From positions 19,477 to 83,476 of the forward strand of contig DXBR01000036.1 in the NCBI GenBank assembly GCA_019116455.1: a stretch of DNA of 64,000 nt, given 5' to 3'. The position numbers were made by a program, and so were the translations under genes. Positions within the stretch are counted from its first letter, which is position 1, and each line of letters opens with the position of its first letter. The notes under the pieces were generated by a model, which was given only the letters and a program-made list of their open reading frames with translations, was not told where the DNA came from and did not search any database. The DNA comes from Anaerobutyricum stercoris (GTDB lineage: Bacteria; Bacillota; Clostridia; Lachnospirales; Lachnospiraceae). This document shows positions 57,722-64,000 of the stretch, piece after piece.

Positions 57722-59722
57722 TCATTCTTTATAACTTTCAAAAGCGTTTTCATACTCCTGCCATTTTTCATACCAGAACAGACAGGCTTCCGTATACTGC
57801 TGTTCCAGTGCTTCGTATTCTTCCTGCCAGCGGCGGCGGGCCTGTATCCGGGCGGTGAGAATCTCCATGGAGGTATCATGTTTTGATAATTCTTCACCGA
57901 ATGGCAGCTGTTCTCCCAGAAAATGTTCCACTGCTGCGGCGGCTTTTGCCAGCTGTTCTCCCGCCAGCGTAAGCTGCCAGTCAGTATAAGACTGTTCTGT
58001 GGAAAAACGGGCGCTCTGCATCCGGGTTTTCTCCGGCACTTCTTTAAGACCTTCGATGAGGCGGGTATTCTCCACAGCGACGGCCTCCGCGCCTGCCCAG
58101 CCGTATTCCTGTTTTTTGCGCAGATGCTCCACGTAATGTCCGTAGCCAAATGGATAATAAGATACCCCGTTCTCTCCGAAGATCAACAGCGCATCCGCCA
58201 CTTCTTTTATAAAATACCTGTCATGGGATATGAACAGCATAGTGCCGGTGTACGCCTGAAAGGCGGATTCCAGCGTTTCCTTCGCCGGAATATCCATATG
58301 GTTGGTGGGCTCATCCAGTATCAGCAGGTTGGGACGGCTTTCCAGAATCTCCGCCAGCACCAGACGGCTTTTTTCTCCGCCGGAGAGCTCGCTGACCTTC
58401 TTCCCTGTGTCTGCATCCCGGAACAGATAATGTCCCAGGATGGTTTTCACCTCTTTGATGGTGAGCGCCGGGTGCCGGTCGTGAAAATGATCAAACACCC
58501 TTTTTTCCGACTGCAGTTCACCGCTGTGCTGGTCAAAATATCCGATTTCCACATTGTTGCCCATCTGCATTTTGCCGGACAGCGCCGGAATCTGTCCCAA
58601 TAAGGTTCTTAAAAATGTAGTTTTGCCTGTTCCGTTGGCTCCGATAATGCCGATCTTCTGCCCGCGGCGGATACGCAGGGTAATCTCCTGCAGGCAGATT
58701 TCATCCGAAGGTGTTTTTTCAGATATATTGTCCGTTATCTGTTGTCTCCCGAAATCTCCTTTTTCTGTTCCCGGCACACTTCCTGCCTGACCGTGATACC
58801 CGATGCGCAGCTTATCGGCGTCCAGCACCCATTTGCTGCCCGGCGCCCTCGGCGTAATAGCCTCCGTAAAGATATGCGCGCCTTCTTCGGAGGGCCGCTC
58901 GATTTTTTCCATCCGCTCCAGCACCTTTTTCTTGGAGCGGGCCATGGCCGCCTTTCTGGGCTTGTGTTTGAACTTCTCAATGAGAGCGGTGAGACGCTCA
59001 ATCTCCTGCTGCTGTGCCTGATAACTCTTCATCTGACTCTGCCGCCGCTTCTCCCGCTGCCTCCGGTACTCCGTGTAATTGCCCGCATAACGGGTCAGCC
59101 GTCCGTTTTCCAGCTCATAAACCACGTCGGCCACCGAATCCAGAAAAAACCGGTCGTGGGATACGATGACCACCGCCCGGCCGTACTCCCTGATATAATC
59201 CTCCAGCCATTCCACCGCCTGCACATCCAGATGGTTGGTCGGCTCATCTAAAAGCAGAATATCCGGTTTCGTGAGCAGAAGCCTTATCATGGCAATCTTC
59301 GTCTGCTCTCCGCCGGAAAACTCCCGCAGTTTTTTCTTCTTTTCTTCTCTCCGAAATCTCAGACCGGTAAATATCCGGTCATATTCCTGCTCAAAATCGT
59401 ATCTCTCTCTGGAATACGGATCGTCGGCAGGACAGATCTCCAGAAGCAGCTCTTCCACCGTCCGCTCTTTTTCCTCCTGCGCCACAGTCTGTCGAAGCAT
59501 CCCCACGGTGGTATTTCCTGCCAGGAAAATGCCGGGCTCAAACCGTTTGTCGTCTCTGTCCAGGGACAGTTCCCCTGCGATCAGGCGAAGGAGCGTCGTC
59601 TTGCCCGCGCCGTTTTTCCCAACCAGGGCAATCTTTTCATTGCCCCGGATCTCAAAGTCTATATGATCAAGTACCGTCTCGCCCTGCAGGGAGACGGTAC
59701 CGTTTTTTATCTGATATCGCAT
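57722..59722 (-). CDS. ABC-F family ATP-binding protein
   Basis: The 666-residue protein has two ABC domains and no membrane part. Domain 1: ALVGKNGAGKTTLLRLIAG, FSGGEQTKIAMIRLLL, DILLLDEPTNHLD; domain 2: IGIIGANGTGKTTFLRTLLG, LSGGEKSRLVLAEI, LLILDEPTNHMD. The linker carries the ABC-F tRNA-interaction motif, with YRRQREKRRQSQMKSYQAQQ and an insertion before domain 2. The last 110 residues form a coiled coil. ABC-F proteins act on the ribosome, either in translation or in antibiotic protection. Which applies is undecided. Confidence 0.9.
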   Translation of the reverse strand: MRYQIKNGTVSLQGETVLDHIDFEIRGNEKIALVGKNGAGKTTLLRLIAGELSLDRDDKRFEPGIFLAGNTTVGMLRQTVAQEEKERTVEELLLEICPADDPYSRERYDFEQEYDRIFTGLRFRREEKKKKLREFSGGEQTKIAMIRLLLTKPDILLLDEPTNHLDVQAVEWLEDYIREYGRAVVIVSHDRFFLDSVADVVYELENGRLTRYAGNYTEYRRQREKRRQSQMKSYQAQQQEIERLTALIEKFKHKPRKAAMARSKKKVLERMEKIERPSEEGAHIFTEAITPRAPGSKWVLDADKLRIGYHGQAGSVPGTEKGDFGRQQITDNISEKTPSDEICLQEITLRIRRGQKIGIIGANGTGKTTFLRTLLGQIPALSGKMQMGNNVEIGYFDQHSGELQSEKRVFDHFHDRHPALTIKEVKTILGHYLFRDADTGKKVSELSGGEKSRLVLAEILESRPNLLILDEPTNHMDIPAKETLESAFQAYTGTMLFISHDRYFIKEVADALLIFGENGVSYYPFGYGHYVEHLRKKQEYGWAGAEAVAVENTRLIEGLKEVPEKTRMQSARFSTEQSYTDWQLTLAGEQLAKAAAAVEHFLGEQLPFGEELSKHDTSMEILTARIQARRRWQEEYEALEQQYTEACLFWYEKWQEYENAFESYKE

Positions 59723-60077
59723 GGTGTCACAAATACTCCTTTTCATTTACTGAGGCTGCTGCCGTATATTTTTGCTATTGTACCTGTTTTTTGATTTCCA
59801 TGTTCTCATGACATAAGTATAATACAAACCGCCATTTTTGGCTACATTAACCCTCTGCCTGCAGTCAGCCTTCTGCTCACAGATTTTCAGTTCCACATCG
59901 TCCACATAATTTCTCCACGGCATCTGTTTACTCTTCTGCAATCAAATTGTATAATAAAAGTATAAAAAATCGTATGCAACGCAGGGTTGCAACTGCCCGT
60001 TGCGGAAAAGAAACCGCATTTTGGTGGTATGCCGTCGGCAAATATTGTATGCTGACAGCGAAAGGAGGAGCACAACA
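59723..60077. promoter_or_regulatory. Intergenic region with XRE-regulator promoter and palindromes
   Basis: No gene is supported in this 355-base divergent region. TATAATAAAAG at about 59950 resembles a -10 box for the rightward gene. A palindrome TGCAAC-GCAGG-GTTGCA (59975-59991) and a second one TGCGG-N8-CCGCA (60001-60018) follow and may be operators for the XRE regulator or form a leader hairpin. Confidence 0.45.
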
Positions 60078-60821
60078 ATGACCTTTGGAGAAAAAATCCA
60101 AAAGCTGAGAAAGGAAGCCGGACTATCCCAGGAGGAGCTTTCTTATCAGTTAGGAGTATCCAGACAAGCCGTCAGCAAATGGGAGCGCGATAACGGATAC
60201 CCCGAAACCGAAAAAATCGTCCGAATCAGTAAATTGTTTCAGGTATCTTTGGACTATCTTCTTAACGACGAAGATGCGGAAAAACCGGAAATGCGCCCGG
60301 ATGAAAACGGCCTCTATGTCAGCCGGGAAATGGCGGATGGTTTTCTGGCTTACCAAAAAAGAAAAATGCTGAAAATCGGCGTTGCCGTCGGCCTGCTCGT
60401 CGGCAGCTTATCGCTTTCTTTTTGGAACGCCGAGATCAGTATGCTGCTATTCATGATCATCGTCATTGCAGGGATCATTCTTTTGCTCTCTGTAAAGCTG
60501 GCAGACAATCCGTATCGCAGGCTTTGGAAAGAAAATTTATCCTTTGACAAGACGGTGAAATCCGAATTGGCCTCTGCTTATTCCGACAAAAAGAAAGCGG
60601 CGCACATTCTTAATCTCACCGGAGCTGCCCTGATTGCCATTGGATTTTTCCTTTTCCCGATGATCGTCTCTGCAGAAATGTATGTCTTAGACAACATTAT
60701 CTTTGCCTGCGGAATGATATTGGCCGGCGCAGGAACCTTCCTGTGCGTATACGTGTCCGGAATCGTCCGGGCATACCGGTTACTGATTATGAATGAAGAA
60801 TATCACGAAAAAAGGAAGTGA
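60078..60821 (+). CDS. XRE-family regulator with C-terminal membrane domain
   Basis: The 247-residue protein begins MTFGEKIQKLRKEAGLSQEELSYQLGVSRQAVSKWERDNGYPE, a classical HTH_3 domain (residues 4-60). From residue about 95 there are four membrane helices (KIGVAVGLLVGSLSLSF, MLLFMIIVIAGIILLL, LTGAALIAIGFFLFPMIV, IIFACGMILAGAGTFLCV). It is a membrane-anchored transcription regulator, a common Clostridial type. AAAGGAGGAG precedes the ATG. The next gene encodes a lipoprotein, so both may sense envelope stress. Confidence 0.87.
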   Translation: MTFGEKIQKLRKEAGLSQEELSYQLGVSRQAVSKWERDNGYPETEKIVRISKLFQVSLDYLLNDEDAEKPEMRPDENGLYVSREMADGFLAYQKRKMLKIGVAVGLLVGSLSLSFWNAEISMLLFMIIVIAGIILLLSVKLADNPYRRLWKENLSFDKTVKSELASAYSDKKKAAHILNLTGAALIAIGFFLFPMIVSAEMYVLDNIIFACGMILAGAGTFLCVYVSGIVRAYRLLIMNEEYHEKRK

Positions 60822-60829
60822 ACTTATTT

Positions 60830-61270
60830 ATGAAAAGAATTTTTTTGATAATAACAGCAATTTTGACGCTTCTCCTTGGCGGCTGCCAGGCGAAGGACGA
60901 AACAGATATCTCCGCTTACAGCGACGATATTGCAAAAGCACAGGAAATCTCGGTAGTTTCCGCTGATTCATCAGAAGTCCTTGAAACGATTTCTTCCAAA
61001 GATGATATAGAACATTTTATTCAGACACTGGATCTGGAAAAATGGAAATTTACAACATTACCTGACAATGCAGCAGAGATTGGCTCTTTCCGTTTCGCAC
61101 AGGAGGAAACAATCAAATATACACAGACGGATACCGACGGAGAATTTCATACCGTTGCCACTATTACTCTGTATGACGGCTCTTACATCGGTTTTGAAAC
61201 TGGCAATTTGAATATGACTTTTAAAATGAGCGAAGCTGCCGCAGAGTATCTGAATGGGTATTTTGTGTAG
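60830..61270 (+). CDS. Small lipoprotein
   Basis: The 146-residue protein has a lipobox LLLGGCQAKD (Cys near residue 19). The mature part (VLETISSKDDIEHFIQTLDLEKWKF, then YTQTDTDGEFHTVATITLYDGSYIGFETG) is a small alpha/beta domain of a type seen beside XRE-membrane regulators in Clostridia. It overlaps nothing and starts nine bases after the upstream stop. Function unknown. Confidence 0.75.
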   Translation: MKRIFLIITAILTLLLGGCQAKDETDISAYSDDIAKAQEISVVSADSSEVLETISSKDDIEHFIQTLDLEKWKFTTLPDNAAEIGSFRFAQEETIKYTQTDTDGEFHTVATITLYDGSYIGFETGNLNMTFKMSEAAAEYLNGYFV

Positions 61271-61278
61271 TTTTCTTC

Positions 61279-62214
61279 TCACTTTCTCGCGCACTCTCCA
61301 TCGCGTCCCGTGAGAATCCGGATGCCGTGATCCAGCTGGTCGAGCACCAGGTCGAGGCACTCTTTCACAGCCTTCGGGCTGCCCGGCAGGTTGACGATGA
61401 GAGTTTTGTGGCGGATGACAGATGCTTCCCGGGAGAGCATGGCCCGCCTTGTAATCTGCATGGAACCGGCGCGGATAGCCTCGGCGATGCCCGGGGCGTT
61501 CCGTGTAGCCACCGCCAGGGTAGCTTCCGGTGTGCAGTCCCTCTCGGAAAATCCGGTACCGCCGGTGGTGAGGATCAGGTTCACCTGGCGCTGGTCGGAA
61601 AGACGGATGAGCTGCGCTTTTATCTTCGTCACATCGTCAGGCAGAAGCAGTGTTTCGATTACTTTATAGCCTGCCTTCTGCAGTTCTTCCACAATGACCG
61701 GTCCGCTCTTATCTTCCCGCTGTCCGGCGGCTCCCTTATCGCTCAGGGTGATGACCGACGCAGTGAGAGGCCGCTCCGGGTCTTCCGGCAGGAGAATGAC
61801 CTCGTCACCCACCCGGATGTGGCCGAGCTTTCGCACCTCGGCAAAGACGCCTTCCCGGGGCATGATACAGTCGCCCATGGTCTGGTAGATGGCGCAGTGG
61901 CTGTGACATTCCTTGCCGATCTGAGTCATCTCAAGTTCCGCTTCCCCAATCTGAAAACGGCTGCCCACCGGTAAACTGGAGAAATCAAATCCTTCCACGA
62001 TGAGATTCTCTCCAAAAGCGCCAAAGTTCACATCGGCGCCTTTCTCCCGAAATGCTTCTATCTTTTCCAGGGAAAGAAGGCTCACCTGGCGATGCCAGTT
62101 TCCGCCGTGGGCGTCTCCCTCAATGCCCCAGTTCACTTTTAAATCCGCCTCCGGCACCTCTGTTTTCTGGGTGCCCCGACGTTCGCTGATACATATTCCT
62201 CTGATAATTCCCAT
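61279..62214 (-). CDS. MOSC-MogA fusion (molybdenum cofactor enzyme)
   Basis: The 311-residue protein has two domains. Residues 1-140 are a MOSC domain (WGIEGDAHGGNWHRQVSLLSLEKIE, then FGENLIVEGFDFSSLPVGSRFQIGEAELEMTQIGKECH with the conserved Cys). Residues about 150-305 are a MogA/MoaB domain (ASVITLSDKGAAGQREDKSG, LTTGGTGFSERDCTPEAT, LIVNLPGSPKAVKECLDLVLDQLDH). It should adenylylate molybdopterin or ligate molybdate. It is last in the leftward molybdopterin operon. Confidence 0.9.
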   Translation of the reverse strand: MGIIRGICISERRGTQKTEVPEADLKVNWGIEGDAHGGNWHRQVSLLSLEKIEAFREKGADVNFGAFGENLIVEGFDFSSLPVGSRFQIGEAELEMTQIGKECHSHCAIYQTMGDCIMPREGVFAEVRKLGHIRVGDEVILLPEDPERPLTASVITLSDKGAAGQREDKSGPVIVEELQKAGYKVIETLLLPDDVTKIKAQLIRLSDQRQVNLILTTGGTGFSERDCTPEATLAVATRNAPGIAEAIRAGSMQITRRAMLSREASVIRHKTLIVNLPGSPKAVKECLDLVLDQLDHGIRILTGRDGECARK

Positions 62215-62237
62215 ATTTTCCTCCGATATTTTCTCTG

Positions 62238-63245
62238 TCAGCCGCCAATAGATATCATCTTTTTATTTTCCGTAATCTCGTCGGCACGCTCAAAACAGTG
62301 AGCCTGCGGCTTCTGGTAGATGGCTTCCGCCAGCAGATTCTTCAGTTCTGCCGGCGGCTGCGTCCCCTGTTGCAGCCGCGAAGGCTGTCCCGCCGCAAAT
62401 TCCTTCCGCAGCGCCCGGCGCAGGTCCACGGAGGTTCCGTAGCACAGACAGGGCTTGATCTCTCCCTGAGCGCTCATGCGGATGCGGTTACAGTGATTGC
62501 AGAACTTCCCATGCATAGCGCTGATAAAACCGATGCCGCCGGCAAATCCCGGGATAGAGTAATAACAGGCCGGGCCGTTGCCGTGAATAGAAATGTCTTC
62601 TTTTAAGGCAGGATATTTTTCCCGGATGCGGCGAAGAAGTTCTTCGTTGGAAACACCGGAGTAGGTCTTTCCCGCTCCAATCGGCATGATCTCGATGAAC
62701 CGCACGTCCACCGGGTGGCTGCGGGTGTAAGAAATCATCTGCTCCCAGCCGTCTTCATTGACTCCTTTCAGGAGAACCGTGTTGATTTTTACCTGAAGGC
62801 CGGCGTCCACCGCCGCCTCGATACTTTCCATAACCTGCGGGAAAGCGTCCTGCCCGGTTATCTGCCTGTAAAGCGTCCGGTCCATGGTATCAAGGCTCAC
62901 ATTAACGCTTTTTAAGCCGTTTGCCAGAAGATCCGGCAGATACTTTTTCAGCAGAACTCCGTTGGTGGTCAGCGTCACGCTGTCGATGCCAGGGATATCC
63001 CGGAGCATGCCGATGAGCGCCGGGACTCCCCGCCGCACCAGCGGCTCCCCGCCGGTCACCTTGATCTTACGGATGCCAAGTTCCGCCGCTGCGGTGCAGA
63101 CCTGCACCATCTCCTCAAAAGTCAGAAGATGAGACATGGGGACGATCTCCACGCCCTCCGGCATACAGTACCGGCACCGGAGATTACATTTATCCGTAAT
63201 AGAAATGCGCATATAGTCAATCTCTCTGCCATACTGGTCTTTCAT
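62238..63245 (-). CDS. moaA: GTP 3',8-cyclase (molybdopterin biosynthesis)
   Basis: MoaA is a radical SAM enzyme that starts molybdopterin synthesis from GTP. The 335-residue protein has the first cluster motif CNLRCRYCMPEGV (near residue 20), the GGEPLVRRGVPALIGML element and the C-terminal cluster (KFCNHCNRIRMSAQGEIKPCLCYG). The usual Gly-Gly end is present (ISIGG). The gene lies between moaC and the MOSC-MogA gene. Confidence 0.95.
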   Translation of the reverse strand: MKDQYGREIDYMRISITDKCNLRCRYCMPEGVEIVPMSHLLTFEEMVQVCTAAAELGIRKIKVTGGEPLVRRGVPALIGMLRDIPGIDSVTLTTNGVLLKKYLPDLLANGLKSVNVSLDTMDRTLYRQITGQDAFPQVMESIEAAVDAGLQVKINTVLLKGVNEDGWEQMISYTRSHPVDVRFIEIMPIGAGKTYSGVSNEELLRRIREKYPALKEDISIHGNGPACYYSIPGFAGGIGFISAMHGKFCNHCNRIRMSAQGEIKPCLCYGTSVDLRRALRKEFAAGQPSRLQQGTQPPAELKNLLAEAIYQKPQAHCFERADEITENKKMISIGG

Positions 63246-63290
63246 ACCTTCGCCCCCTGCCTGTCAATCTTCTCATTTCCTCTTCTGCTC

Positions 63291-63761
63291 TCAGAACGAA
63301 AAATCCCCGCTCTTGCCGCCGGTCTTCGTACACAGATGAATACTGTGCATTTCCATCCGCTTGTCGATGGCCTTGCACATGTCATAGATAGTCAGGAGGG
63401 CCACCTGCACGCCGGTGAGCGCCTCCATCTCCACGCCGGTCTTCCCGGTGGTTTTTACCCGGCAGAAGGCCGTGATCTCGTTTTTGTTCCCGTCGCTCTC
63501 AAAATCTATCTTTACGCTGGTCAGCTGCAGCAGGTGGCAGAGAGGAATCAATTCGGAAGTCTTTTTGGCTCCCATGATTCCGGCGATGCGCGCCGTCCCG
63601 AGGACGTCGCCCTTCGCCATATGCCCTTCCATCACTTTCCGGAAGCACTCTCTGCTCATGCGGATAACTCCCTGGGCCACCGCCTCCCGCTCTGTCTCTT
63701 TTTTGCCGCTCACGTCAACCATCACCGCGTTGCCGTCGGCGTCAAAATGACTGAATTCCAT
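63291..63761 (-). CDS. moaC: Cyclic pyranopterin monophosphate synthase
   Basis: MoaC turns the MoaA product into cPMP. The 156-residue protein begins MEFSHFDADGNAVMVDVSGKKETEREAVAQG and has KGDVLGTARIAGIMGAKKTSELIPLCHLL and VKTTGKTGVEMEALTGVQVALLTIYDMCKAIDK. I use the ATG at 63761; the longer frame that begins at 63821 overlaps the previous gene and adds a non-family stretch. Confidence 0.94.
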   Translation of the reverse strand: MEFSHFDADGNAVMVDVSGKKETEREAVAQGVIRMSRECFRKVMEGHMAKGDVLGTARIAGIMGAKKTSELIPLCHLLQLTSVKIDFESDGNKNEITAFCRVKTTGKTGVEMEALTGVQVALLTIYDMCKAIDKRMEMHSIHLCTKTGGKSGDFSF

Positions 63762-63802
63762 ATCTGTTTCTGTCCTTTCTCCATTTTCTCCGGCCGCCCT
63801 TC

Positions 63803-64000
63803 TCATTTTCCAAATCCGCAATTAGGAAATGTACAGACATCACAGTTCAGGCACAGGCCGCCCTGTCCAAGCGCCGCCAGCTCGTCCGCCGTCACCGGAT
63901 CGTCCGCCATAAGCCTTGGCAGAATCAGGTCAAATATCGTCCGTTTCGCGTACATGACACAGCCCGGCAGTCCCACCACAGGAATCGTTTCTTTATAGTA
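63803..64000 (-). CDS. Molybdopterin-binding protein, C-terminal end (partial)
   Basis: This leftward frame enters the window at 64000 and stops at TGA (63803-63805). The visible 65 residues, including IPVVGLPGCVMYAKRTIFDLI and the end LCLNCDVCTFPNCGFGK, match the C-terminus of Clostridial MoeA/MoaB-like molybdopterin-binding proteins with a four-cysteine tail. The gene heads the molybdenum cofactor operon seen here or lies further inside it. Confidence 0.75.
   Translation of the reverse strand, partial: YYKETIPVVGLPGCVMYAKRTIFDLILPRLMADDPVTADELAALGQGGLCLNCDVCTFPNCGFGK

Overview
The window looks like a chromosome segment of a Gram-positive anaerobe of the Firmicutes, most likely a Lachnospiraceae-type gut Clostridium. 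The reasons are strong AGGAGG ribosome binding sites, moderate GC, desulfoferrodoxin, MecA, a LexA-type SOS box of the Firmicutes form, small alarmone synthetase, a MOSC-MogA fusion and short ProB, and a Clostridial style of genes and neighbours. This is inference from gene content; no rRNA or tRNA was seen.

Positions 1 to about 20,950 are one end of a prophage. Leftward (minus strand) lie the lytic genes in transcription order: Cro-like repressor, small early ORFs, HTH protein, a ssDNA-binding/recombination set (DUF2800 RecB-like nuclease, DUF2815), family A DNA polymerase, VapE primase-helicase, VRR-NUC nuclease, SNF2 helicase, zinc-ribbon proteins, an ArpU/RinA-like sigma-fold activator, then small and large terminase (the large subunit runs off the window). 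An AT-rich two-gene cassette with TTG starts (1547-3104: a soluble protein plus a four-TM protein) sits between the late activator and the terminase behind its own terminator; its layout recalls RexAB abortive infection and it is the best candidate here for an undescribed defence system. Rightward (plus strand) lie the CI-like repressor, an ImmA-like protein, a lipoprotein, a Uma2 protein and the tyrosine integrase at the right boundary. Between lytic and lysogeny modules (14.5-16.9 kb) is a patchwork of very small genes, with tail-to-tail overlapping pairs and a 37-bp duplication.

Positions 21 to 38.7 kb are host genes, mostly minus strand: oligo-1,6-glucosidase, a two-component system with a VanZ-like protein, a split ThrE exporter, a cell-wall glucosaminidase, MetY, a chorismate mutase-ACT protein with a collapsed prephenate dehydratase domain, MecA behind a CIRCE-like promoter, a class II aldolase, desulfoferrodoxin, a Ca2+/Na+ antiporter, alarmone synthetase, a secreted C39-like protein, a cupin and a metalloprotease-like protein.

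Positions 38.7 to 54.9 kb hold an SPFH protein with a small ribbon-helix-helix-like partner, a duplicated type IV ABC permease protein, proline biosynthesis (proB-proA), a polar amino acid ABC transporter, an eroded operon (alpha-E, transglutaminase, M14 fragment, M14) with visible deletion joints, an HPr-like protein without the active-site histidine, a GH13 enzyme, HD and HAD phosphatases, AIM24, and a YolD/UmuC SOS pair with twin LexA boxes. Positions 55 to 64 kb hold a heavy-metal P1B ATPase divergent from a TetR regulator, an ABC-F protein, an XRE membrane regulator with a lipoprotein, and a molybdenum cofactor operon (molybdopterin-binding protein, moaC, moaA, MOSC-mogA) read leftward from beyond the window.
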